The notes: generated by a model from the letters alone, not told the origin. Shown: positions 34,976 through 42,943, counted from the stretch's first letter. The stretch: DNA of 48,834 nucleotides from Candidatus Woesearchaeota archaeon (GCA_019322485.1 JAHWIK010000029.1:1-48834); one strand, 5' to 3'. A program made the numbers and translations.

Positions 34976-36052
34976 TTACTCATAAACCATGATTTCTGGC
35001 TTTGCCAGCGTAAACCTGCTTAGCTTTGTCTGTTCTTCAGGTTTTTGGTATTCAAATAAGCCGCCCATTGTCATAAGGCCTGTTTTTAGTCTTTCGCCAT
35101 TTGCAACAGAAAGAACATAGGGCAGAATCATTGTGCTTAGATGGATAGAAGCCTCACGCGGGATTGCAGAAGGCAGGTTATCAATGCACATATGGGTAAT
35201 GCCTTCTTCTTCATAGGCTGGATTTTCCCATGTTGTCGGGAAACATGTTTCTACAGCGCCATTCTTATCGCATGATATATCGGCAATTACTGATGTTTTC
35301 TTCATAAGCTTGAGCATACTTCTCCTTACTATATTAGGGTCTGTTGGATACCAGACAACAGCATTTATCAGAATATCAACATCTGACAGGTACTGCTCAA
35401 TAAAAGGCGTTTTATCTCTCCACAATATTGTTGCTTTTATGTTTGCCTGCTTAAGCACTTCCTGCACACCAGCAGAGACACGGCCGTTTCCCATTATAGC
35501 AATATTTGGTTTTCTTTCAAGGTTTAACCTTGATAGATATCTATATGCCTTCTCTTTGCCGCTTTTCTTTATTGGTGGCAGCCATCTGAAGATATTTTTT
35601 TGGCCATCCTTCTTAAGCAGATTACCATGGAGCCTTAATCCTTCATACATGCCAACTACACCAGCTTCAAAACCAAGATTAACCAGCCTTTCTCCAAAAT
35701 TGTCTCTTATCTCTTCATATGCATAGCTTGTTACAGTCTTATCCAGCAATGTATTGAGCAATGGAGGATTCTGATCTTTTTCAACATGCAGGTAAGCCAT
35801 TATTGTCTGGCCTTCTTTTATTGTATCCAGCGGAGGCTCTTTTACCCTTACAACCATAGAGCAATCATAAACATAATCGCTAAGCTTAGCTCCTGCTTTT
35901 TTGTATTCCCTATTACTGAAGCCAGCCCCTTTACCAGCATCCTTCTCAACAACAACATCATGCCCAAATTCAACCAATCTTCTTACATCTTCTGGAACTA
36001 AAGCTACCCTAAACTCGTTTCTCTTTGTTTCTTTTGGAATTCCTATTTTCAT
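34976..36052 (-). CDS. AlaDH/PNT-family dehydrogenase, saccharopine-dehydrogenase-like
   Basis: 358 residues. N-terminus KIGIPKETKRNEFRVALVP is shared by alanine dehydrogenase and lysine-forming saccharopine dehydrogenase. The C-terminal VIADISCDKNGAVETCF and CIDNLPSAIPREASIHLS match the second family better. A Rossmann loop appears as IAIMGNGRVSAGVQEVL, not the standard GxGxxG, so cofactor choice is unclear. Possible product: saccharopine, N-carboxyalkyl-ornithine or alanine. The ATG at 36052 is preferred over an in-frame TTG at 36061. AAGGGTTGAG before it may be a ribosome-binding site. Confidence 0.75.
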   Translation of the reverse strand: MKIGIPKETKRNEFRVALVPEDVRRLVEFGHDVVVEKDAGKGAGFSNREYKKAGAKLSDYVYDCSMVVRVKEPPLDTIKEGQTIMAYLHVEKDQNPPLLNTLLDKTVTSYAYEEIRDNFGERLVNLGFEAGVVGMYEGLRLHGNLLKKDGQKNIFRWLPPIKKSGKEKAYRYLSRLNLERKPNIAIMGNGRVSAGVQEVLKQANIKATILWRDKTPFIEQYLSDVDILINAVVWYPTDPNIVRRSMLKLMKKTSVIADISCDKNGAVETCFPTTWENPAYEEEGITHMCIDNLPSAIPREASIHLSTMILPYVLSVANGERLKTGLMTMGGLFEYQKPEEQTKLSRFTLAKPEIMVYE

Positions 36053-36170
36053 TGTACTCAACCCTTATTAGTATAGCTATGGATAAAAAATGTTGAGATT
36101 TCGTTTTCTTATTATAGCGTAAACGCCCTCTCTTTAAAAATGTTTTGGTCGATTTTGGCTGATTAGCAAG

Positions 36171-36178
36171 ATTTAAAT
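36171..36178 (+). promoter_or_regulatory. TATA box of the adenosine-kinase-like gene
   Basis: ATTTAAAT centred about 27 bases before the ATG at 36202; leaderless transcript predicted. Confidence 0.5.
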
Positions 36179-36201
36179 AGAATCCTTCGTACTCTTTTGA
36201 T

Positions 36202-37191
36202 ATGAAATACGACGTTTTTGGGATTGGCTCTGCAATAATGGACTTTCTGATACAGGTACATCCAAATGAATTATTGGATTTAGATTTGAAGAAGGGACAC
36301 TTCAATCTAGTTGATGAGCAGCAATCAAAGAAGATTCTTGACAGGGTAAAGCATTCTGAGATGAAGATAGCACCAGGCGGTTCCTGTGCAAACTCATTAT
36401 ACGGGATTGCTTTGCTTGGAGGCAGCGTAGTTTTCTGCGGCAAGGTTGGAAAGGATGAGCATGGCGCAATCTATGAACAAAAAATGACGGATAATGGTGT
36501 TAAATCCCAGATTGGGAAGATTGATTCCCATAAAACAGGGCATGCCATAACATTTATCACCCCAGACAGCGAAAGGACATTTGCTGTACATCTTGGCGCT
36601 TCTATCAAGCTTGAGAAAGAGGATTTGTTTTTTGATGATGTAAAGAACAGCAAGATACTGCATATTGAAGGTTACCAGCTTGAGGACCCTAGTTTAAGGG
36701 CAGTGGCACTGCATGCAATGGACTTTGCGAAGAAACATAATGTTAAGATATCAATAGATTTAGCAGACCCAGGAATTGTAGCTAGGAATAAGGATGACTT
36801 ATTAAAACTGGTGAAAAAATATGCAGATATAGTGTTTGCTAATGAAGATGAATCAAAAGCATTAACCGGAAAAGAAGCAATAGAAGCCCTTAATGAAATA
36901 TCAAAGATGGCTGAGATTGCGGTTGTTAAGATTGGTAAAAAAGGCTCCCTTGTTAAAAGCGGTAGCGATTTGCATGAAATCAAGCCTCACAGCGTAAAGC
37001 CCTTAGATACAACTGGAGCAGGAGACATGTATGCAGCAGGGTTCCTTTATGGGCATACTCATGGCTATAAGCTGAGTCAATGCGGCAATATCGGCTCTTA
37101 TCTGGCAGCTAAGGTTGTAGAGCAGGTGGGTGCAAGGCTTAGCTCTGTTGACCACTCTGTTATTGAAAAGATAAAGGATGGAAACTATTAA
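36202..37191 (+). CDS. Adenosine-kinase-like PfkB-family kinase
   Basis: 329 residues. MKYDVFGIGSAIMDFLIQV, the substrate-loop APGGSCANSLYGIALLGG and the C-terminal DTTGAGDMYAAGFLYG with catalytic Asp are PfkB marks; the GGSCANSL form and HLGASIKL resemble adenosine kinases. It would phosphorylate adenosine released by adenosylhomocysteinase, whose gene is 3 kb downstream. Ribokinase or another nucleoside kinase cannot be excluded. The next gene starts 37 bases later with its own ribosome-binding site, so it may be a separate unit. Confidence 0.78.
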   Translation: MKYDVFGIGSAIMDFLIQVHPNELLDLDLKKGHFNLVDEQQSKKILDRVKHSEMKIAPGGSCANSLYGIALLGGSVVFCGKVGKDEHGAIYEQKMTDNGVKSQIGKIDSHKTGHAITFITPDSERTFAVHLGASIKLEKEDLFFDDVKNSKILHIEGYQLEDPSLRAVALHAMDFAKKHNVKISIDLADPGIVARNKDDLLKLVKKYADIVFANEDESKALTGKEAIEALNEISKMAEIAVVKIGKKGSLVKSGSDLHEIKPHSVKPLDTTGAGDMYAAGFLYGHTHGYKLSQCGNIGSYLAAKVVEQVGARLSSVDHSVIEKIKDGNY

Positions 37192-37227
37192 ATAGAATAG
37201 AACCCTGACAGATTAAAAAGAGGTAAC

Positions 37228-38310
37228 ATGATTAGGTCTAGTAAAAGGATTCCTGAACGTATAGTCAGGAAATATTTAGGGGAGAAAGAGAAAAAGCCAG
37301 TAAGAATTCTAGTTTATGAAAAGCTTGGCACTGGGTGGCATGGTGCTGGTTATAAGATTGTTTATATTGTTGGCGGGGAGATGAAAGCAGTTGTTTTGAG
37401 GTCAGAGAGGCCTGTAGGTTTTTCTCATGATTATCCTTCTGACAGGGCAAGGGTGTTTACCCTGCAGCATGCTTTGTCTGGTTCAATACCTAATCATATC
37501 AGGTCAATAGATGTTGTTGGCTTAAATAAGAACAAGATTGTTTCTATTGGAGGCTGTAAAGATTATTATCAGTTTGTTGAGGAAGCAAGAGGAACTTATT
37601 ATAAGGCTGATTTGGATAAGCTGCTGAAGAAAGGCCACTTGGGCACGCTTGATAGGAAAAAGGCTTTGCTATTGTCAGACTATTTAGTTAATTTACATAA
37701 GAAAAAGTTTAAAGGGCCATTGGAGATGGCTAAATCAATCCATAGGAGGCATACCCGGGATGTTATTGGTAATGGAGAGATGCTGATGGGTGTGTTAGAT
37801 ACTTATCCTGATAAGGTAGATTGGCTTCCCAAAAAGGATATTGCAGAATTAATAGAAAAAGCTGTTATTTTCAGGGAAAAGATAAAGGATAAGCATAACA
37901 GGCTGCGCAGGATGCATGGCGATTTACATCCAGCAAATATAATCTTTAGAGACAGCACTCACTTTAAGGTATTGGATGCAAGCAGGGAGTTATGGGGTGA
38001 ACCAGCTGATGACCTTACATCCCTTGGTATAAATTATATCTGGTATGCTTTGATTGATAAAGGTAATTTTTCCGGCCCTTTTAAGGAATTGTTTGAGATT
38101 TTTTGGGATAATTATATTAAAAAAACCAGGGATAATGGGATAAGTGAGATAGCCCCCTTGTTTTTTGCGTTTAGGGGGGTTGTTGTTGCCCACCCTACAT
38201 TCTATAAGGCGCAGAGTGATAATACCAGGTGCAAGATATTTAATTTTATTAATGCTGTTTTGGATGATGGAGAGTTTGATTATAAGAAGATAAATTCTTA
38301 TATTAGGTGA
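37228..38310 (+). CDS. Aminoglycoside-phosphotransferase-like (APH-fold) kinase
   Basis: 360 residues. The APH-type core is clear: MHGDLHPANIIFRDSTHFKV with the catalytic Asp, VLDASRELWGEPADDLTSLG as the Mg-binding/DFG equivalent and a C-terminal helical part. The metal Asp is in LDAS rather than the more common IDFE. The ATG at 37228 follows GAGGTAAC, a ribosome-binding site. The substrate is unknown; such enzymes phosphorylate small hydroxyl compounds, including sugars and antibiotics. It is immediately followed by a P-loop kinase (3-base gap), so the two are an operon. Confidence 0.75.
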   Translation: MIRSSKRIPERIVRKYLGEKEKKPVRILVYEKLGTGWHGAGYKIVYIVGGEMKAVVLRSERPVGFSHDYPSDRARVFTLQHALSGSIPNHIRSIDVVGLNKNKIVSIGGCKDYYQFVEEARGTYYKADLDKLLKKGHLGTLDRKKALLLSDYLVNLHKKKFKGPLEMAKSIHRRHTRDVIGNGEMLMGVLDTYPDKVDWLPKKDIAELIEKAVIFREKIKDKHNRLRRMHGDLHPANIIFRDSTHFKVLDASRELWGEPADDLTSLGINYIWYALIDKGNFSGPFKELFEIFWDNYIKKTRDNGISEIAPLFFAFRGVVVAHPTFYKAQSDNTRCKIFNFINAVLDDGEFDYKKINSYIR

Positions 38311-38313
38311 AAT

Positions 38314-38877
38314 ATGGCTTTTGCTATCTGGATCACTGGTTTGCCTGGAAGCGGTAAATCAACTATAGCAAAAGAGTTGCTTAAACTTCTGGATAAGAAT
38401 AAAATCAAAGCAGAAATTCTTAGATTAGATAAAATACGTAAAAAATATGCTCCAAAACCAAGGTATACTGATAAAGAAAGAGATTTTGTTTACAGGAAAT
38501 TTGTCGACGAGGGATTTAGGTTAGTTAAGAAAAATAAGAATACCATTTATGATGCAACAGCGCACAAGAAAAAGTATAGGGATTATGCGCGGAAAAATAT
38601 CAAGAATTTCATTGAGGTTTATGTTAAATGCACTCTTGATGTTTGTATTAAGCGCGAAAGCAAAAGAAAAGCTGGCTTGGTTATGGCTAATATGTACAAA
38701 AAAGCATTAGAAAGGAAAAAATCAAAGAAAAAATACCCTAAACTTGGCCAGGTTATTGGTGTTGATGTTCCTTATGAAGAAAATAAGGGAGCTGAAGTCA
38801 AAATAAATTCTAATAAAATCAGACCAAAACAAGCTGCAAGGATTATTCTTGAAAATGTCAATAAAAGAAAATATTGA
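38314..38877 (+). CDS. P-loop kinase (APS-kinase/AAA_33-like)
   Basis: 187 residues. Walker A ITGLPGSGKSTIAKELLKLL at the N-terminus and a C-terminal part rich in Lys. The RLDKIRKKYAPKPRYTDKER segment follows strand 2 as in adenylylsulfate kinases, but the second Asp motif is unusual: YDATAHKKKYRDYARK. It transfers a phosphate to an unknown acceptor. It overlaps the YggS-like gene by 23 bases, a strong sign of one operon with it and the APH-like gene. Confidence 0.75.
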   Translation: MAFAIWITGLPGSGKSTIAKELLKLLDKNKIKAEILRLDKIRKKYAPKPRYTDKERDFVYRKFVDEGFRLVKKNKNTIYDATAHKKKYRDYARKNIKNFIEVYVKCTLDVCIKRESKRKAGLVMANMYKKALERKKSKKKYPKLGQVIGVDVPYEENKGAEVKINSNKIRPKQAARIILENVNKRKY

Positions 38878-39505
38878 GAAGATTAAAAGCGAACTTCCAA
38901 AAGGAATAACTTTAGTTGCAGCTACAAAAACAAGAAGTGTTTCGGAAATAAAGGAAGCAATTGGTGCTGGAATTGGAATTATTGGAGAGAATTATGTGCA
39001 GGAAGCAGAGCCTAAATACAATGAATTGAAAGGAAAAGTGAAAATTCATGGCATTGGTCATTTGCAAACCAATAAAATCAGGAAGGCTGTTGAAATCTTT
39101 GATATGATTGAAACAGTTGATTCTGTTAAAGTTGCAAAAGAGATTGATAAGAGAACAGATAAAGTAATGCCTATTTTGATTGAAGTAAATATTGCTAAGG
39201 AATCTAGTAAAACTGGGGTAATGCCAGAAGAATCAATAAAACTAATCAGTGAAATATCAAAATTAAAAAAAATAAAAATTAAAGGTCTGATGACAATGGC
39301 TCCTTATTTTGATGACCCTGAAAAAGACAGGCCTTATTTCAAGGAAATGAAACGATTATTTGATAAAATAAAGTCAATGAACATTTCTAATGTCGATATG
39401 GAGATTCTTTCTATGGGTATGTCTGATTCTTACAAAATAGCTATTGAAGAAGGAGCTACTATGGTTAGGATTGGTACCAAGATTTTTGGGATTAGGGAGA
39501 AATAA
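38855..39505 (+). CDS. YggS-family pyridoxal-phosphate homeostasis protein
   Basis: 216 residues, the usual size. The PLP Lys is in ITLVAATKTRSVSEIKEA; IIGENYVQEAEPKY, HGIGHLQTNKIRKAVE and LSMGMSDSYKIAIEEGATMVRIGT are family blocks. It binds PLP without known enzymatic turnover and balances B6 vitamers and amino acids. The ATG at 38855 is chosen over a TTG at 38849. It ends the APH-like/P-loop kinase operon; a perfect hairpin repeat follows 17 bases after its stop. Confidence 0.9.
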   Translation: MSIKENIEKIKSELPKGITLVAATKTRSVSEIKEAIGAGIGIIGENYVQEAEPKYNELKGKVKIHGIGHLQTNKIRKAVEIFDMIETVDSVKVAKEIDKRTDKVMPILIEVNIAKESSKTGVMPEESIKLISEISKLKKIKIKGLMTMAPYFDDPEKDRPYFKEMKRLFDKIKSMNISNVDMEILSMGMSDSYKIAIEEGATMVRIGTKIFGIREK

Positions 39506-39522
39506 ATTAAAAAAATTAATTC

Positions 39523-39560
39523 TGAAAATTCCTTTTTACCTTATGTTAAAGGAATTTTCA
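39523..39560. repeat. Hairpin repeat copy 1 (13-bp stem, 12-base loop)
   Basis: Arms TGAAAATTCCTTT (39523-39535) and AAAGGAATTTTCA (39548-39560) are perfect complements with a 12-base loop. The same 13-base arms occur again at 41650-41687 with a different loop of the same size. It follows the YggS-like gene and may terminate or stabilise its transcript. Confidence 0.75.
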
Positions 39561-39683
39561 TCCGCTTTCTTTCCTTTTAGCTAATGAATAAAGGAATGAC
39601 AACAGATGATTTTTGCTTTAACGTGTATATCAAGCAAAAATCAGAATTTATTTGTTTTTTCTAATGATTATTTTTAATAATGA

Positions 39684-39767
39684 TAAAAAAACAAAAAAAA
39701 GAACTGGGACATCCGGTAGAATTCGAAGATTCTATTGTTGGGGGTATTGCCAGATATCCCAGTTCTT
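39684..39767 (-). terminator. Hairpin with U-tract after the Lrp-family gene
   Basis: Arms at 39699-39709 (AAGAACTGGGA) and 39757-39767 (TCCCAGTTCTT) form 11 perfect pairs, extended by a G-U and three more pairs in the minus-strand RNA. They close a 47-base loop containing a second stem (TAGAAT 39717-39722 with ATTCTA 39729-39734). On the minus strand a run of U with one G follows (39684-39698). This is a strong intrinsic-like terminator for the lrp gene. The bulky loop is larger than usual; a structured 3' end is possible. Confidence 0.65.
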
Positions 39768-39776
39768 AAACATGAG

Positions 39777-40208
39777 TTAATTGAGTTCCTCCTTGATGTT
39801 AGCAGTAGCAACCATTGTGAGTGTGGTTTCAACCTGCTGCTCTTTGCGGAATTTGATGACAAAGTCATTGAACTCTTCAACGTCTTTGAACTTTAATTTG
39901 AGGAGAAGGTCATATTCGCCAGTAACGCCAAAAATTTCCTTTACGTGTTTATTGTGGATTATCTTGCCGTCAAGGAGGGTGGATGGTTTTGTCTTGATCA
40001 GCATGAGCACAATAAAATTCTCACCGACAGCAGAATTATTCAGCTTGACTGTAAATTTCTCAATGACTCCGTCTTTCTTCAGTTTAGTAATTCGTTGATG
40101 GACTGTGCTTGGCCTTATGCTTGTTTTCTTTGCTATGTCCCTTATAGAGAGCCTTGCGTCTGTTTTTAGAATGTCAATAATCGCTAAATCCTTCTTATCA
40201 AGCACCAT
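39777..40208 (-). CDS. Lrp/AsnC-family transcription regulator
   Basis: 143 residues. N-terminal helix-turn-helix: LDKKDLAIIDILKTDARLS, IRDIAKKTSIRPSTVHQRIT; C-terminal RAM domain: HVKEIFGVTGEYDLLLKLKF and TTLTMVATANIKEEL. Such proteins bind DNA as dimers or octamers and sense amino acids or metabolites. It is divergent from ahcY across 136 bases with repeated TTGTCCAACTT sites, so it probably controls itself and ahcY. TATA (ATTTATATATAA, 40229-40240, minus strand) lies 26 bases before its ATG: leaderless. The hairpin terminator follows its stop. Confidence 0.93.
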   Translation of the reverse strand: MVLDKKDLAIIDILKTDARLSIRDIAKKTSIRPSTVHQRITKLKKDGVIEKFTVKLNNSAVGENFIVLMLIKTKPSTLLDGKIIHNKHVKEIFGVTGEYDLLLKLKFKDVEEFNDFVIKFRKEQQVETTLTMVATANIKEELN

Positions 40209-40219
40209 TAAACACTATC

Positions 40220-40318
40220 TTGTCCAACTTATATATAAATTTTACGCATTTTGTCCAACTTTTTCCTATTTTTCTGGACAAATTTGATTTTTATCCTCAC
40301 AAAGTATATAAAGTTGGG
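40220..40318. promoter_or_regulatory. Operator region between lrp and ahcY
   Basis: TTGTCCAACTT occurs at 40220-40230 and again at 40251-40261, 31 bases apart (three helical turns). An inverted half-site TGGACAAA is at 40275-40282 and AAAGTTGGGA near 40309-40318. The first copy overlaps the lrp TATA element, the last lies at the ahcY TATA (TATATAAA, 40304-40311). The layout fits binding by a multimeric Lrp-type regulator that represses itself and controls ahcY. Confidence 0.65.
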
Positions 40319-40344
40319 AATAAGCCTTTTAGCTGGTGATAATC

Positions 40345-41592
40345 ATGGACACACGAGAAAATTATGAAGTTAAGGATTTGAAACTTACAGAGCAGGGGAG
40401 AATGAATATAGAGATAGCAGAGAAAAGAATGGGTGCTCTGCTGAACATAAAAAAGAGGTTTGAAAAAGAGAAGCCGCTGGAAGGAATAAAGATTGGGTTG
40501 GCATTGCATGTGACAAAGGAGACTGCTGTTCTTATCAGGACCCTTATAGCTGGCGGTGCAGATGTTGCAATTACAGGGTGCAACCCATTGTCAACGCAGG
40601 ATGATGTTGCTGCTGCTTTAGCATCAGAAGGGGTAAAGGTATGGTCCTACAAAGGGGAATCAAATGAAGACTATTACAAGTATCTTACAAGTGTGATTAA
40701 TTTTAAGCCCCACATAACAATTGATGATGGCTGTGACCTTGTATCTGAGGTCCATAAAAACCATCCAGAGCTTATCAAGGAGATAATTGGCGGTTGCGAA
40801 GAAACAACTACTGGCATAATAAGGCTAAAGGCTATGGAAAGGGATAAAGCGCTTAAGTACCCAATAATTGCAGTTAATGACAACAAGACAAAACACCTCC
40901 TGGATAATTATTATGGGACCGGCCAGAGCACAGTTGATGGCATCATAAGGGCAACAAACATCCTTTTCGCAGGCAAGAATGTTGTTGTTGCTGGCTACGG
41001 GAGCTGCGGAAAAGGATTTGCTATGAGATCAAAGGGGCTTGGAGCAAAGGTTATTGTTACAGAGGTAGATAATTTCTGCGCTTTACAGGCAGCTTATGAC
41101 GGGTTTAAGGTAATGAAGATGGAAGATGCATGCAAGATAGGTGATATTTTCTGCACACTAACAGGGGATAAGCATGTTATAAGGACAGAGCATATAAACA
41201 AAATGAAAGATGGAGCTGTTCTTGCTAATTCAGGCCATTTTGATGTTGAGATTGATGTAAAGGGGATTAAGAAAATGGCAAGCTCTGAGCGCAGGGTAAG
41301 GCCTTTTCTTGATGAGTATGTAGTTGATGGCAAGAAGATATACCTATGCGGAGAGGGAAGGCTTGTTAACTTAGCAGCTGCAGAAGGGCACCCAAGTGAG
41401 GTTATGAGCACTTCATTCTGCGGGCAAGCGCTTGCGTGCGAGTTCCTTGCAAAGAACAAGGGCAAGCTTAAGAATGAGGTAATAATGCTGCCTGAAGAGA
41501 TAGATGATAATATCGCCGGATTACAGCTGGAAGCAATGGATATAGAGATTGATGAGCTGACGGCAGAGCAGAAGAAATATCTTTCAAGCTAG
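40345..41592 (+). CDS. ahcY: Adenosylhomocysteinase
   Basis: 415 residues from the ATG at 40345, which follows GGTGAT by four bases; the in-frame GTG at 40336 would lie in that ribosome-binding site. Family blocks: DVAITGCNPLSTQDDVAAAL, GGCEETTTGIIRLKAM, the NAD-binding VVAGYGSCGKGFAMRSKGLG and SGHFDVEIDV. It hydrolyses S-adenosylhomocysteine to adenosine and homocysteine, keeping methyltransferases such as TrmJ and Pcm active. It is divergent from the Lrp regulator and is followed by the second copy of the hairpin repeat. The glycine-rich loop has the archaeal-type Cys-Gly-Lys. Confidence 0.97.
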   Translation: MDTRENYEVKDLKLTEQGRMNIEIAEKRMGALLNIKKRFEKEKPLEGIKIGLALHVTKETAVLIRTLIAGGADVAITGCNPLSTQDDVAAALASEGVKVWSYKGESNEDYYKYLTSVINFKPHITIDDGCDLVSEVHKNHPELIKEIIGGCEETTTGIIRLKAMERDKALKYPIIAVNDNKTKHLLDNYYGTGQSTVDGIIRATNILFAGKNVVVAGYGSCGKGFAMRSKGLGAKVIVTEVDNFCALQAAYDGFKVMKMEDACKIGDIFCTLTGDKHVIRTEHINKMKDGAVLANSGHFDVEIDVKGIKKMASSERRVRPFLDEYVVDGKKIYLCGEGRLVNLAAAEGHPSEVMSTSFCGQALACEFLAKNKGKLKNEVIMLPEEIDDNIAGLQLEAMDIEIDELTAEQKKYLSS

Positions 41593-41649
41593 GAAGAAGG
41601 CACATAAGGTTTTTGTATCCATTTAATTATTTCTTTTTGTTTTTAAATC

Positions 41650-41687
41650 TGAAAATTCCTTTCACAACCACTTTAAAGGAATTTTCA
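41650..41687. repeat. Hairpin repeat copy 2 (13-bp stem, 12-base loop)
   Basis: Arms TGAAAATTCCTTT (41650-41662) and AAAGGAATTTTCA (41675-41687) match copy 1 exactly; the 12-base loop differs (starts CACAACC). It lies 57 bases after the ahcY stop and just before the TATA element of the MEMO gene. Confidence 0.75.
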
Positions 41688-41701
41688 TCTTTAGCAAAAA
41701 G

Positions 41702-41710
41702 TATTTAAAA
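41702..41710 (+). promoter_or_regulatory. TATA box of the MEMO-family gene
   Basis: TATTTAAAA centred about 27 bases before the ATG at 41732. Confidence 0.5.
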
Positions 41711-41731
41711 CACGAACCTTTATTTTTCTGC

Positions 41732-42598
41732 ATGACAAGAAAACCAGTAGTTGCAGGACAGTTCTATCCTGGAGATTTTGGAGAGCTTGACAAGCAGATT
41801 AATGAATGTTTTGCTTCTAAGTTTGGGCCTGGTGATTTGCCAACAAAAAGAAAAGACAAGCAAATCCTCGGAATTATAGCTCCTCATGCAGGTTATCAAT
41901 TCTCAGGAGCATGCGCTGCTTGGGCTTACAAGGAGATTGCTGAAGCAAAATTTGCCGATTTGTATATTGTCTTAGGTTTAAGCCATTCTGGCTTTGGTTC
42001 ATGTATTTCATTAAGAGACTGGGAAACTCCCTTTGGTGTTGTAAAGGTGGATAAGGAATTTGCAGAAAAAGTGAGCAGGGCTGCTGGCTTAAGAATTAAT
42101 GAGGATGCTCATCAACAAGAGCATAGCATAGAGGTACAGCTGCCATTTCTTCAGTTTGTAAGCAAGGATTACTTGGAAAAATTAAGGATTCTGCCGATTA
42201 TAGTTTCTGATGATGTAGATTATGAAGAGGTTGCAAAGAGTATTGCAAAAACAATAAATGAATCAGGCAAAAAAATATGTATAATCGCTTCTTCTGATTT
42301 CACACATTTTGGGCTTAATTATGGCTTTTTTCCCTTTCAGAAGGATGTAAAGGATAACCTGTATAAATTGGATAAAGGAGCAATAGAACACATACTAAAC
42401 TTAAACTCTTACAGATTTATGGATTATGTCAAGGAGACTGGAGCAACAATCTGCGGCAGGATTCCAATAGCCACCTTGATTGACATATGCAAGGAATTAG
42501 GGGCAAAGAAAGGAAGATTACTGCATTATTATACTTCTGGAGACATTGTTGGAGATTATGGGAATGCTGTTGGTTATGGGGCTGTTGTTGTGCAATAA
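41732..42598 (+). CDS. MEMO1-family protein (AmmeMemoRadiSam system protein B-like)
   Basis: 288 residues, full length. KPVVAGQFYPGDFGELDKQI, GIIAPHAGYQFSGACAAWAY, LGLSHSGFGSCISLRDWETP and SSDFTHFGLNYGFFPFQ are family blocks; the conserved His/Asp site residues of the metal or substrate pocket are present. Memo proteins fold like non-haem iron dioxygenases, and in many prokaryotes occur with AMMECR1 and a radical SAM protein; neither partner is in this window. A DUF192 gene follows after one base (TAA-ATG), so the two are co-transcribed. Molecular role unknown. Confidence 0.9.
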   Translation: MTRKPVVAGQFYPGDFGELDKQINECFASKFGPGDLPTKRKDKQILGIIAPHAGYQFSGACAAWAYKEIAEAKFADLYIVLGLSHSGFGSCISLRDWETPFGVVKVDKEFAEKVSRAAGLRINEDAHQQEHSIEVQLPFLQFVSKDYLEKLRILPIIVSDDVDYEEVAKSIAKTINESGKKICIIASSDFTHFGLNYGFFPFQKDVKDNLYKLDKGAIEHILNLNSYRFMDYVKETGATICGRIPIATLIDICKELGAKKGRLLHYYTSGDIVGDYGNAVGYGAVVVQ

Positions 42599-42599
42599 A

Positions 42600-42941
42600 A
42601 TGCTAAGAAACTCGACGAGAAAAACAACCATTTCTAAAAATCTTAAGTTCTGCAATAATATTTTTTCCAAAGCAATTGGCTTGATGTTTTCTAAAAAGAA
42701 GGATAGGGCATTAGTTTTCACTTACAAGAAAGAGATAAGAGAATCATTACATATGCTCTTTGTTTTTTACCCCATTGATGTCCTGTTTCTAAATAGAGAT
42801 AAGAAAATAGTAGAGATAAAGCAGAACTTTAGGCCATTTACTTTCTATATGCCTAAGAACAAAGCGCAGTATATAGTAGAATTGCCAGCTGGTTCTGTTA
42901 AAGGGTCAAAAACTAAGGTTGAAGATAAACTATCCTTCTAG
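42600..42941 (+). CDS. DUF192-family protein
   Basis: 113 residues from the ATG directly after the MEMO stop. LHMLFVFYPIDVLFLNRDKKIVEI, then FTFYMPKNKAQYIVELPAGSVKG, are the DUF192 core; the usual signal peptide is replaced by a short basic N-terminus MLRNSTRKTTISK. The fold is a small beta barrel of unknown role, often exported in other organisms; here it seems cytosolic. The longer in-frame opening from 42546 is read from within the MEMO gene and is not used. Confidence 0.82.
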   Translation: MLRNSTRKTTISKNLKFCNNIFSKAIGLMFSKKKDRALVFTYKKEIRESLHMLFVFYPIDVLFLNRDKKIVEIKQNFRPFTFYMPKNKAQYIVELPAGSVKGSKTKVEDKLSF

Positions 42942-42943
42942 TG

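Noticed and set aside
39699..39767. Possible tRNA: a stem with a TTCGAA-like inner loop
   Set aside because: Stem is 11-15 bp, there is no D-arm, anticodon arm or acceptor layout, and a U-tract follows on the minus strand; it is a terminator-like hairpin.
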